Positions 20,123-31,204 of a stretch of DNA of 64,000 bases are shown here, one piece after another; position 1 is the stretch's first letter; every line of letters starts with the position of its first letter. The stretch covers positions 36,097,754-36,161,753 of the forward strand of contig OV884011.1 in NCBI GenBank assembly GCA_930367205.1. The letters are read 5' to 3'. The notes beneath the pieces were generated by a model. The model ran no database searches. It was not told the origin of the DNA and was given only the letters and a program-made list of their open reading frames with translations. The DNA comes from Acanthosoma haemorrhoidale (taxonomy: Eukaryota > Arthropoda > Insecta > Hemiptera > Acanthosomatidae). A program made the position numbers and the translations under genes.

Positions 20123-23100
20123 CTGTCAAACAAAAGAATTTGTACGAGCTGAATTGTTAGTATATTAAATATAAACGATATCATAAGACTTCAATTTGTC
20201 TTTGAGACTCATAAACTTCTAAGAAATCCAAAGAAACCTATTATTACAGAGGTACAAATCTGAAGGTAGTCACAAGAAATAAAATAATTTCACCTTCGAT
20301 ACAGTTGAGCCTGTGGGGTGGTGTAAGTGTACTATTAGTATCCCTTGAGTTGACTTCTGCATCATTGAGCGATTGTAGAAACTTCACTGCTGCCGCACAC
20401 TTGGCCTCTTTTTTGCTTTTGCCTTCACCATAAGTGGACTGGTTGTCCAGTGTTAGTTCACATCTAAATCTGGGAATATCCCCATCAGACCAGGAACTTG
20501 TAAATGTATAGACAGGCATCTCGCGTTTTTTCTGCTGCATTAATTCATGCAGTTTTCCGATTGGATTTGTATGTTGATCTACTGTAAAACAAAAGTAAAT
20601 TAAATCTAATCGATATCGTAAGACTGTGCGAATGTTATCAACCAAATTATAAAAACAATACTTTTTAATTTTAAGCTATGAATAAATCCTCCTTAATATT
20701 TTAATCATTTTTCTATTTTCTTCTTGCAATACTGAGAGTATAATAGTTCAGCATAAAAAAATTACACAATAACTATTCAACAAAGTTATTCTATTGTCCT
20801 ACTCATAGGAAAAATAAGTATGTCGTGGAAAGTTGTATAGGCATAAGAAGGAATATTAACCCTTTCTCCCTAGACAGTGATTGTTATTGGTTATTTTTTT
20901 ACATTATTATTACTCCACTTAATCATAAAATAAAAAACACACCAAGAAGAAAACTGTATCAATGATTTTCCACTTCTATTTATTTATTTTTAAATATAAT
21001 ATAATGATATTTTTATATTCAAATTAAGTATTATTTTAAAATGAATATCTGCTTAAATGGATTATGTACTTAGACCTTGGATACTAAATCAGGTGAACCC
21101 TTGGACACCAAGTGGAGGAGGGAGGAGAGGTTGCCCATAAATAGCAGTGTTTAGTAGAATGGGTCTTTTTCATTCAAGCAGGCACTGAGCTAATTTGGCC
21201 ATAAGACTGGGAGTTGGGAGAGAGACAATGTGGTTGGAGACCAGAGAAAAGAAGTCACCACCAACTTTCCAACATTGAAGAATGTTCATGTTATTGTTGT
21301 TTATATTTGGTAACTGTAATTTTTAACTACAGAATAACTCGCTAAGAAACTGGATAAGGATATCTCGGTTATAAGTAACATAAATTACCAGGAGTTTTCA
21401 GTTTTTTTAGACAAAAGAAGTTAAAGTTAAACAGGGAATTCCCTGGAAAGGGAAATGCCAAGCCCAATGATGGGTGCCTACATTTTAACTCCCCTCTCCC
21501 CCTCCCCCTCAGTCTTTCTTTTTAGGCTGAGTAACTTCTGTCATCGTTCTAGCATGCTTTAGTACAAAAACTGTTGAAGAGAAAGGTTTACCGCATTGAA
21601 GAAAAAGTCGTGGTAATTAGAGAAATTGAAAGTGGTTTGAATAACGTTCAAGTGTCTCGAAAATTCAATAAGCCTCCATCAAGTGTGATGAACATTATTG
21701 CAAAGAAAAAATAAAATCTTGAGCCCTTTGAAAACAATCAATTGGACATAAAAAAATTAAGGTAAGATCTCATTTTCATAACTTCACTTCTTATTTCCAA
21801 GGGATACTAATGTTTGCTCATGAACCTGTTTATAGGAAATGTGACAAAGAGGCAATGAAATTACTTATCATGAAAAAATTCTTCTTCTTGCAGTTTGCAA
21901 TTGCATGGCTCACCCCAAGATCAATTCGACAAATATCCGACTCGTACATCTACCTCTGAAAACATCATGATTGCTGCCGATGGACCAGGGAGTGATCTGG
22001 ACATTCAAGTCCCACTTTTAGAAAAAAATTGTTCAGTCTGTAGATGAAGAAGAAGGAGCAAAAAAAAAATCAATGTTCTGAAAGCCCTTTGTCGGGTTGT
22101 CACTAGGGGGGTGCCTGATCACCTTAGCGCTGGTGACAAGTGCGGATTGTTCGAGTTTATAACCTGGACAATCGTTTCATGACGGCGTTACTATCTGACT
22201 CCATTTTTGATAAGTATGTGCCCCGACAATGCACTATGTTCAAGAGAAGAGGTACAGAGGTTTTTCATAAAGAATTAGTCAAGTTTTCAGAAGTCGAGCG
22301 GAAACCAAGCGTCACCGAGTAATGGTCGCGAGAGACTCATTAACAGGGCCAGGAGCCTGCCTTAAGTATCCTCTCTACTGGGGGGCTGCAAGGGTGCTAG
22401 GCCTGCGGTTGGGGGTTGCCCACACATGTGGTGGTGGAGTGGTGTGGTAGAGAGGCCCCAAAAGGGTTGTTATGTTTATGACTGACAGCTGTTGAACCTT
22501 CTCGTGTTACTTGCTTGGTCCCCGTCTTTTATTGCTTAACACATTTACAATGATTTATATTTGTTTATTTACATTTGTCTATAGTACATTTAGTTCATGT
22601 TATTTACTTTTGCTTACAATATATATATGCCATAGGGTGATTTATCTTATATAGTTAGCGGTCGCTACACCCTTCTATGATACATGGATGCATGTACCTG
22701 AAGACATAGTAAACAATTCATTCAGTCGTGCAGGGCTTAGGTACAATACCGACCTAGGTTTAGAAGACAACTGTAAAGACGGGGAAGAAGAAGGCCCAAG
22801 GGATTACATTCTTCTGGCGGATTCTGACATCGTAACAAGCAAAATTCCGAGCGATAGTCATATCGTCCAGAATCTCCTGTAAACAAACAACAATGATGCC
22901 GATGGGGATGAAGTTGAAGAAGAGGAAGCAATACTAAAACCAGTTCGCCGCAGGGATGCTGCCCATCACCTTCGAAACTCTGAGGAATTATTATTTGACC
23001 AACAATCTTCCAGAAGAATTTTTCCAAAAGATTCATGAACTAGAATGTATGTGTTCTAATAGATATACATTTCCCATCAAATGCGAGAGAAGAAAAAATT

Positions 23101-26100
23101 GCAATAAAAACTACCTGCTTTTTAAAATAAATAAATTTATATGTATGTATGTATTTGAAATGTTGAATAAAATAAATACAGCTGTTTACCAGTAGTTGTT
23201 TAGATTTTATGATGTTCAATGTGTACTCTGTAACATCAGAGGGGGTTCTACTCGGTTATAACAAAGCAGTTTTAGGCTCTTTTTGGTCTACATTTTTGGA
23301 ATCATATTCATGTTGGTAAATTCTTTTTTGTAAGTTTTGAGAAGTATTGGTACATACATTTTTGGGTAGTGGAGACACCTAATTTAAAACATCTAATTAA
23401 AAGGAGTACTTTCCAAGTATGTCTTCCATAGGTCCAGTAGTGGACTGGTCGGTGTTTAACCTGATTTCTTTGATCTTTCTTTTCTTATCTGTGCCACTAA
23501 CCTGCAGTACTCTACTCTATTCCATCGATATTTGTTATTCATCAACTCTCCCAATCTTATATTATGTTATAATAGACTTTACCAGTTTCTTATCCCCCTC
23601 CAATCTAACAATTCATTATTCATGCTTATTAGCCTGTTTATTTAATTTTCAAGCACCCCATCAAACATCTTAGCTCTTTCCCCTCTCATTACAATTTCCA
23701 AGTTTTATTTTTTTCATCTCTACTCATTTTAGCTTTTGTTTCAATTTTTGACTGTTAATTCTTAGAAATATCACTTGTACAAAGCCATAGCAAATCATAT
23801 TATACATATTATTATTCATAAGCTTATCAAATCTGTGTAATGTTATATATTTTTTCTTTTTTTTGGTCAGCTAGACATTCCTATTCTGTTCCTTCTTGTT
23901 ATTCTTAAGGGACAATGTCCCAGTATAAAGTTTTTTCAGTTCATTGTAGTGCATGAGGATGACACATGTTGCTTGTTGAAAGCACTTACCCATTAAAGAA
24001 AATCTTATGAAGAGAACTCTAGATTACAGTAATCTTAATACCAGATTGTATAAAAAAACTTAAACACCTTGAACCAACTTCTTCACCACTAATAAATACA
24101 AGTTCCCCTCTTCTCGTACCAGAAAACACCCACCTACGTTTCCATATTTTAATAATAAAAACCTTAGGCCTCTCTCAGTTAGAGAAGAGGAACTGGTTCA
24201 CGACACAGCTAAGGTTACTGGAGGGCGCGGGTGTAGCCAGGCCTCTATCCTATACAAGGCCGAAATTCAGAGCTTTTTTCATTCGTTCGGAACCCGGCAC
24301 CTGTAGTGGACACTACTCTCTCTCTGCACTGGTGATTGCTGCTCGACTTGAACCATCGCTTTCTTATTCAACTACCTCTGCACCTCTCTTTCCTAACCTC
24401 CCTATGTTTTAGTCAAGCATTGTCAGACTCCACACCTTCCTAGAAGGATTCTCTGTCTTCGTCTTTCTAAAACTGGCCTTGGAAAGGATCCCTTCCATGT
24501 GGACGATATGGTCTCTGGGGCCCTACAGACCTGTACCTAGTACCGTCTCCCCCAGCGATCCAGTCTGCCTCTCTCCAGTTCACACTCGCCTTTGGGATCG
24601 GGACGGTTTTTGCTTACCCTTAGATCCTGAGTGTGAATTTGTGGTCATCCCAAGACCACATCAACAACCTATAATACCTACTGCCCTGTACCTCTTCTCC
24701 TGAACATTATGCTCTCTTGGGACACACCTTTTAAGATCTTATGGAGTCAGATCAATACAAATAAAGCTGCCCGCGGACTAGGCCACCAGCAAAGGTCAAA
24801 GACCACAGGTTTACCCATTTTATCTCTTTCTTGACATCTGCCGGTCAGAGGCCAAGTCGAAGAGACCCTAGCCCATGCCTCCCCCCTATCCCTAAACAGT
24901 TTTCTTTGGTTGTCTTTGAGATATAAGGAGATTTAAACATTCCCAAGAAGAGAAAAAACAGTTATTACAGAGGTACAAACTTAGAGGTTATCAAAAGAAT
25001 TAAACAAAAAAAAATTACTTTCAATATACTTGACTTCGATGTGTGATGTATCAGTAGTGCCCATTGAGATGAGTTCTGAATCTTGGAGTGATTGCAGCAA
25101 CTTCTCCGCTGCAGCAAGCTTAGCCTCTTTCTTGGTTTTGGCATCAGCCTGTGTGGAATGACCGTCCACTTTCGCTATGCATGTAAATGTAGGAAAGAGC
25201 CCTTTATCTAGGAAGGATAAGAATGTGTAGACAGGCAACTGACGTTTTTGCTTCTGCAATAATTCCTGCAGTTTGTTGATTGAATTTATACTTGAATCTC
25301 CTGTCAAATAAAAGAATCTGAATGAACTAAACTGTTAGTACATTAAAAATAGTCTATAACAACAGATGTGTGACTGTGTCCACGAAATTTTAAAAACAGT
25401 AATTTTGGCATTTTAAAGATATGAATAAATCCTCCTTAATATTTTAATGGTTGTCTATTTTCTTTTTTCATTTCTGACATTTCGCTGTCACCCATTCTCT
25501 AGGTTCAATATAAAAATGTACACACTAACATTACAGAAAGTTATTGAGTTACCTGTCACAATGTAATCCAATTTGTCAATTTAAATATATTAAAATCAGC
25601 AAATAATTAAATATTCTCATTTCTTTATCTGGGACAGTCTTAATAAGTTATTTGTAAGATACTGTCGTAATGATATTAACATTCTTATGTTCATTTTTAT
25701 AGTTTACTATGGAGGTGCTGTTGTCCATCCTAATCTTAAGCAACAGCCATATAAGAAGAAAATAGAAAAAAAAAACAATATTAACAAGGTTTATTTACAT
25801 CTTAAAAATGCCAGATAACACAGATGTTATGGCCAGATGCCCTTTTAATAATAAAAGGCCCGAGGATTAGCTAATTTCACTATGGAAAGAGTATTAAAAT
25901 GAATTTGCACAAACCCAGGGGGAATTATATATAACCAGCTCACCCAAAATATGGCTTTTGCCAACAATGTAGGCGTCTCAGCTAGAACTCTATTGGTATT
26001 GTCAGGCGTCCTCCAGGAAGTTCCTAGAATAAGAAGGCTTCTGATCAATGACCAGAAAACATGGAAGTAACTGTTTCAGCGAAGAGACAGAAATGAACTA

Positions 26101-26709
26101 AACTAATAGAAGCCCTTATTGCTGAGGAAAATGATTTACCCAATGAAATTAAAGGGAGAATAGCAGCGGGAAAAACCAATGCTCTTCTCTCCCTTGCATA
26201 AAAACCTGTTTTAAAGCACAGCTGAAAAAAGCAAAGATAATAATTGTATACAAGATTATCGTTAAATTAAATCAATGTTAATGTGGGTAGTTAGGCAATG
26301 AAATGAGTACAGCTATATTTCTGGGAAAGCTCATTTGGAAAAGAAGTCATTGGAATTCATAGCCCCATATATGAGCACAGATTTTGGAGGGTTAGGAGAA
26401 AAGAGCAGATGGCACTATACACTTGATCTGGTAACAAGAAAGGACAGTATAAGTATTTTATTTTATTGAAATTTCCTTTTTGTTATTGAATGCCAATGTA
26501 CATAATAAATAAATAGCAGTTTTAATAATTAAAACAAACTTTAAAATAAATATTTAAATATTGCAGTACTTTTGAAGAGAAGTGTATGTACAAATACCAA
26601 TAGTAATTTCTTTTTAATACTTACTCTCTATCGGTTTAAGAATACTATTGCTGCTATTATGCACTTCAGTTGCCTGCTCACAATCTCCATTGATAGTTTT
26701 ACCCTCCAT
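19647..26709 (-). CDS. Protein with four double-stranded-RNA-binding domains (four exons)
   Basis: Exons on the minus strand are 26,709-26,625, 25,300-25,019, 20,581-20,294 and 20,122-19,647. All borders are AG/GT, all introns are phase 1, and the sum is 376 residues. The domains are dsRBD1 (about residues 35-100), dsRBD2 (128-195), dsRBD3 (223-290) and a diverged dsRBD4 (308-374). The first three carry the RNA-binding KKEAK helix motif; in the fourth it reads KKDAM. This resembles the TARBP2/PRKRA/Loquacious/R2D2 group, whose last dsRBD binds protein partners such as Dicer, but with one extra domain. It is likely a cytoplasmic small-RNA or antiviral factor by inference. I cannot assign the ortholog. 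Confidence 0.8.
20294..20581 (-). CDS. dsRBD gene, exon 3 (dsRBD2)
   Basis: The exon lies between TTTTACAG and GTGAAA. It encodes PIGKLHELMQQ, PRFRCELTL and SKKEAKCAAAVKFLQSL. The layout and the phase-1 borders match exon 2, which indicates exon duplication. The intron to exon 2 is about 4.4 kb and holds a Tigger remnant and two LTR-like repeats. Confidence 0.85.
20700..21560. other. Intronic AT-rich DNA, no feature recognised
   Basis: This is part of the large intron of the dsRBD gene. Short purine-rich and pyrimidine-rich tracts are visible but no repeat family or coding block. Confidence 0.4.
21571..23037 (+). pseudogene. Tigger/pogo-type (CENP-B-like) transposase remnant, split by a solo LTR
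   Basis: The start encodes a CENP-B-type helix-turn-helix (KRKVYRIEEKVVVIREIESG, then VSRKFNKPPSSVMNII) that ends at a stop. The catalytic DDE centre is missing. The C-terminal part (NVLKALC before the LTR, then YDTWMHVPEDIVNNSFSRAG after it) is typical of Tigger/jerky proteins. The LTR at 22,090-22,669 sits inside this C-terminal block. The copy is long dead. Confidence 0.8.
22090..22669 (-). repeat. Solo LTR, family C (580 bp), with 5-bp target duplication CCCTT
   Basis: On the minus strand it starts TGTAGCGACCGCTAAC and ends GACAACCCGACA. CCCTT flanks it on both sides (22,085-22,089 and 22,670-22,674). It interrupts a Tigger remnant. Related copies are at 28,971-29,807 and, truncated, at 32,515. 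Confidence 0.9.
23040..24090. other. Non-coding stretch without recognised feature
   Basis: AT-rich DNA with a short ATGT/ATTT-rich stretch near 23,140. No gene or repeat boundary is supported. Confidence 0.4.
24100..24898 (+). repeat. LTR-like repeat, family A
   Basis: It shares ordered blocks with the minus-strand copy at 48.2-48.9 kb: AGTTCCC(C)TCTTCTCG near the start, then GTTCACACTCGCCTTTGGGA, GAGTGTGAATT, a TCTTATGGAGTCAGATCAA block and an AATAAA. The end CCTAAACA (24,898) is LTR-like. The open frame 24,479-24,703 inside it has a counterpart in the 48-kb copy only because both are copies of the same repeat. Ends are approximate. Confidence 0.65.
25019..25300 (-). CDS. dsRBD gene, exon 2 (dsRBD1)
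   Basis: The exon lies between TTTGACAG and GTAATT. It holds one complete dsRBD with the alpha-1 helix INKLQELLQ, the beta strand TFTCIAKV and the C-terminal helix TKKEAKLAAAEKLLQSL. It starts and ends in phase 1, so it can be skipped or duplicated without breaking the frame. Confidence 0.85.
25880..26080 (+). pseudogene. Degenerate non-LTR reverse transcriptase fragment
   Basis: One frame reads GIIYNQLTQNMAFANNVGVS and continues to RRLLINDQKT. This matches the catalytic region of endonuclease/RT LINE proteins, normally AYADD, with both catalytic aspartates replaced by asparagine. Stops occur just up- and downstream. Confidence 0.6.
26625..26709 (-). CDS. dsRBD gene, first coding exon
   Basis: ATG at 26,709-26,707 opens MEGKTINGDCEQATEVHNSS and ends one base into a codon at the donor GTAAGT. 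The segment has no domain. Most of it is also present in the duplicate at 30,618, which lacks the last codons and the donor. Confidence 0.7.
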
Positions 26710-27230
26710 ACTTTTAGAATTAAAGAGAGATGAGTTTTTCAGAATACCGATCTAGTTGACTCAATCGTTGAAAGCACTTTCACCACAACCTCTAAAAAAA
26801 TCTGTCCTAATGAAATTAAACTGACAACAAACAATTTATTTATTTCTTAAATTTACAAAATGAAAATAACTTATTACATGCAAGAAGTTCAAAGAGCATG
26901 AAGTGATAAAATACATTAGACTGGGAAGGTTGAGATGGGAGAGCCACGAAGGAGAGATCATACGATATATAAAAAGTTATTGTAGAAGCCGTACGTGGAA
27001 AACAGAGAGTGAGAAGAATCTTAAAAGTGAATATGTAACTCTGCTGCTTTTGTTTAATTTAATTTTATTAATGTGAGTTTTTCACTATCTCTGATATGTT
27101 ACAATGTCATATTGCTGCTATTAGTTTTCTTGCGGTTCCATATCACTTGAAAATGACAGCATGAGCTATTGAAAGTGCTTGTCTATAAATAAATTTGTGT
27201 TGTTACTCTGGGTATGACACTTTGGAATTT
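26655..27230. repeat. Segmental duplicate, copy 1 (first exon and upstream region of the dsRBD gene)
   Basis: About 576 bases match 30,618-31,191 in the same orientation with only scattered differences. The block covers the start of the coding exon and about 520 bases upstream of its ATG, so it probably includes 5' UTR and promoter. Confidence 0.9.
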
Positions 27231-27983
27231 TTCTATATATACTTAATATAATCTTAGTTAACAAAAATATGACTGTGAAAATTTTTTTCTCAACTTTTTT
27301 TAGTGGGCTAATCACTTTGATAACTGTATAGTTCAGTTGTTTAAATTAGAAGGCAATGCAAGTGGTAAATAACTAATTAAAATTTATAATAAAATGTTAC
27401 TTACACATTTTTCTTCGAAATTATAATGGTTAGGTTAAAATGGTAGAATCTTGGTTGATATATATCACCAACACATGCTTAGAAATTGTAAATAAATACT
27501 AATAATCAATTTTTCTAAGAATTATGTCATATACTAGGTATATGACAGTACTGCTTGTTGTAGCAGTACTTACGTGCCGACTAAACTGGGTTCGTATCAG
27601 TTGCTATCGGCTCCACAGCTGAACGTTACCAGTCCACGAAGTAGCAGCAGCTGTTAAGACCTCTGCCACTGTCCCTTCATTTCCCTCTAAATATGGCAAT
27701 CATTTAATAGAGTTACTCATTAAGCGATTAATTTGCGTGGTTTCATCAATTAATTATTCGAGTTTTTATTTCGATTAAAATATTTTTATTTTATAAAAAT
27801 AATTGACACGTTTAAATATCCTGTATACAGAACTAATGAAATAATGGTGGGTATGTAGCTGTTCCATTTGATTTATGGTTCTACCATAAAGTTTAGTCCA
27901 TGCACATCACCAGAAGAAGAGAAGTAAAATATTCCCAAACTTCAATGCCTCAGGATGACTTGAGTTTTTAGTAATTGGAAAAT
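27231..27983. other. AT-rich DNA, no gene recognised
   Basis: A short inverted repeat around CAGTACTGCTTG / GTAGCAGTAC is seen at about 27,547-27,570. Nothing else can be supported. Confidence 0.4.
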
Positions 27984-28180
27984 CCATTAAAACTTTGGGA
28001 GGAGATGAAAAATGTCTATCCAACATTGTATCCGGTGGGAATCAAATACAGCCACACAAGTACCGTCCGAAAGGTTCTTATCGAAAGCAGGGCACTTGTC
28101 TGACGAGAAAATATTTCGATTGACAACAGGAAGGTTGTCGAAAATGTTATTCTTATCTTCAATGAATTTACGGCACGGAA
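27984..28180 (+). pseudogene. hAT-family (ZBED-like) transposase C-terminal fragment
   Basis: One frame begins PLKLWEEMKNVYPTLYPV. After a frameshift near 28,040 another reads TQVPSERFLSKAGHLSDEK and RLSKMLFLSSMN. The VPSER...SKAG and LSKMLFL motifs are the hAT C-terminal dimerisation region. The rest of the element is absent. Confidence 0.75.
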
Positions 28181-28970
28181 TATTACCCTATATGACACTC
28201 TTTTGTCTCTATCCCATTTCCAAAACATTTGTTCTTTCACTTATTTCCTTTTTGTTTCCTCATGTTATTCATTTTAAATTAGGTTCTTGAAAATTGTAAC
28301 CGGAAATTTATTAATAAATTCTAAAATATATTACATATTTTTAATTTCAATTTATAAATCCATCTCCTATGTATTCTGTTTCAATAAAGATATATTTGTT
28401 AAATGATAATCAAGTGAATTTAACTGATTTAACCTTGGAAGTCATAGATTTAATATATTAAAATAAAATTATTTTATTCATTACTCATTTTTAAAGGTAA
28501 GTATTATTAATCAATGATATTTACAAATTAATTAAATAGTGTATGTAATAATGTAAATTAAGAGCTAATCTTTAATAAAAAAAAAAAATGATAGAATTAT
28601 CATTAGGATCAATTCCTGATGATTAATCAAAACGTTAATGTTTGTCTTTCCATTAATTATTAATCGACTATGGACTAGAACTTGGCATCTATGCGCCTCT
28701 CCCTTAGCTATCTTTCTGTATTAATTATTTTAAAACATCAATCCCGCCTAATTAGTACTAAGATTATTAATACGTACCGTTAGATAATTTTTCCATTAAA
28801 AGCATTTATTAAAATACGATAATACACGTGTAGGGATGCTCATATCTGAGCACATGAAAACAACAATATTTATATACGTAACTGTTTACTTTGAAAATCA
28901 AAAATTGACATAAATAAAATATGACAAAATCTTATAATTAATTTATTTGTTTATTTATTAATTTATACGG

Positions 28971-29807
28971 TATAGCGACCGCTAACTATATATGTAAATT
29001 ACCCTACACTCTGGTTCATAATGTATTATAATAGAAAATGTAAATCTATGTAACTTCTGGTAATAAATCATAGAGAGGTCGGAAGTCGTAGACAAGTAAC
29101 CCAGAGGGCCCCACCATAAAACCTAGGGCAGGCACACCTGCCCCTAATAAAATAGACCTTCAGTCACGTTTCCACGGTCAATAAATCATGCTAGGAACAG
29201 CTTAGGCACCCTTTTACCCTAACGGTCAATGAACTAAAAGGAAATGACCACCTGTGTATCGTAAAACTTACTCCGGGCAGACAGACCCAGCCTTCCACGA
29301 GGGAGGGGGTTATCATATTTATATCAGTAAATTTCACTCTTCACTCTACTCTGTTTTCCTTAGTCTTCCGAGCCACACTACTGGTAACTTGACACCAGGG
29401 GCACTTGGCCCCTGGTAGGCCCCACTCTTCATTCTTTTCTAGTTTCTACATACCGATAGCCGCTATCACCGTCGCGATATGCCTACTCAGCCTTCCGCTA
29501 CTCTACGACAGCACTTTGCCACACAGCCTATAGCAGACCTCTGACGACTTGTACTTATTACGCTGCCGATCTCTCGCCCGAACTCTGAAAACTGGTCTTA
29601 TTCTTTATGAACCTCTGAACCTCATCCTGAACACTGTGTCTTGTCGGGACACATTCCTATCGATAAATGGAGTCAGATATTAACGCCTACATGGAACACG
29701 GTCCATGTTATTAACTACAGCAATCCGACAATTGTTGACCTCCGACAATTGTTCACCTTTTCCGACAATTGTTCACCTCCGACAATTGTTCAACCAATAT
29801 CCCGACA
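28971..29807 (+). repeat. Solo LTR, family C (837 bp), with 5-bp target duplication TACGG
   Basis: It starts TATAGCGACCGCTAAC (second base mutated from G) and ends CCCGACA. TACGG flanks it on both sides (28,966-28,970 and 29,808-29,812). It carries the block around TCGGGACACATTCC also seen in family A and in the 22-kb copy. Confidence 0.9.
29729..29792 (+). repeat. Four tandem copies of TCCGACAATTGTT within the LTR
   Basis: Four units with short variable spacers (GACC, CACCTTT, CACC) lie close to the LTR 3' end. This array was not seen in the 22-kb copy of the same family and partly explains its greater length. Confidence 0.8.
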
Positions 29808-29812
29808 TACGG

Positions 29813-30617
29813 GATAGTATCTAGTTACATATAAAACAATTAAAACATATACTGATTTCTTTTCATTTGAACAAGAAAAAAAATTAATACAAATAAAGGG
29901 TAAATGTACCAGTAGTAGACATTTTAGGAAATGTTCTGTAGTTTTTTCTGAATAATTTAATCTTAATATTTAGTTAGTACCAAAAACTTGATTATCGTAT
30001 TTCATATTTTAGTTCCTTTTATTATGACTAAATTTCAGTAGTATGACTAATGAAAGAAATTATCGAGACCAAATAAACTGAGAAAACAAAATTAACGTTT
30101 ACCCCCCAGACGTAGAATGGACACGTGAAACACCAATAGTAGACAGGTGGTTCACCACTAGTACACAAAAAGTTTTTAGAGTATACTACAATTTTTTAAC
30201 ATATGGTGTAGGTAGGTAAATTAATTTTATATATCAAAAGGCCTTTCTTTTATAAAAGTCTTATAATATATTGGGAGTGTACATTTTTTTCGTGTGTTTT
30301 TCGGTTTCTTAACGTATTTTTTTGCCTTTGCCAGTTTCATTTTTCTTCCTGCTAACTTTTTCTTTCTCTTTCTTATTTCCTTCCTTTTCTTCTCACTTCT
30401 TTAGTCGTGCCTTCTATTTTTTTCATTTATTCCTCATCCCTCTTTTTTTTAAGGTTGTATTCACAATATCGCTGATAGGATTCAGATACTGATCTGGTAC
30501 AAGTAATGAGTTTTTAAATGGACTAGGTAAAAACTTGGTGAGGTATTAGTAAAATTGTTATTATCATACCAATATGATATAAACATTCAAACCAACCAAT
30601 ATTGTCAACCAATACGA
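29813..30617. other. AT-rich DNA with a pyrimidine-rich tract
   Basis: A strong T/C-rich stretch runs from about 30,285 to 30,460. No gene is recognised. Confidence 0.4.
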
Positions 30618-31191
30618 TATTATGCACTTCAGTTGCCTGCTCACAATCTCCATTGATAGTCTTACCCTCCATACTTTTAGAATTAAAGAGAGATGAGTTT
30701 TTCAGAATACCGATCTAGTTGACTCAATCGTTGTATCTCACTTTCACTACAACCTCTAAAAAAATCTGTCCTAATGAAATTAAACAGACAACAAACAATT
30801 TATTTATTTCTTAAATTTACAAAATGAAAATAACTATTACATGCAAGAAGTCCAAAGAGCATGAAGTGATAAAATAGATTAGACTGGGAAGGTTGAGATG
30901 GGAGAGCCACGAAGGAGAGATAATAAGATCCATAAAAAGTTATTGTAGAAGCCATACGTGGAAAACAGAGAGTGAGAAGAATCTTAAAAGTGAATATGTA
31001 ACACTGTTTTTTCATTTTATTTTATTATGTAATGTGAGTTTTTCACTATCTCTGATATGTTACAATGTCATATTGCTGCTATTAGTTTTCTTGCGGTTCC
31101 ATATCACTTGAAAATGACAGCATGAGCTATTGAAAGTGCTTGTCCATAAATAAATTTGTGTTGTTACTCTGGGTATGACACTTTGGAATTT
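30618..31191. repeat. Segmental duplicate, copy 2
   Basis: This is a near-identical copy of 26,655-27,230, offset by 3,963 bases at its left edge. It carries the ATG and 16 further codons of the dsRBD first exon on the minus strand, but breaks off before the splice donor. Its left edge joins unrelated sequence (GATAT). Confidence 0.9.
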
Positions 31192-31204
31192 ACTTTTTTT
31201 TTCT

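Noticed and set aside
24479..24703. Open frame with VHTRLWDRDGF resembling ones at 16.4 and 48.4 kb, as a conserved gene
   Set aside because: The similarity is explained by shared LTR-like repeat DNA. The frames are short, lack domains, and the other repeat features (TATA, AATAAA) coincide.
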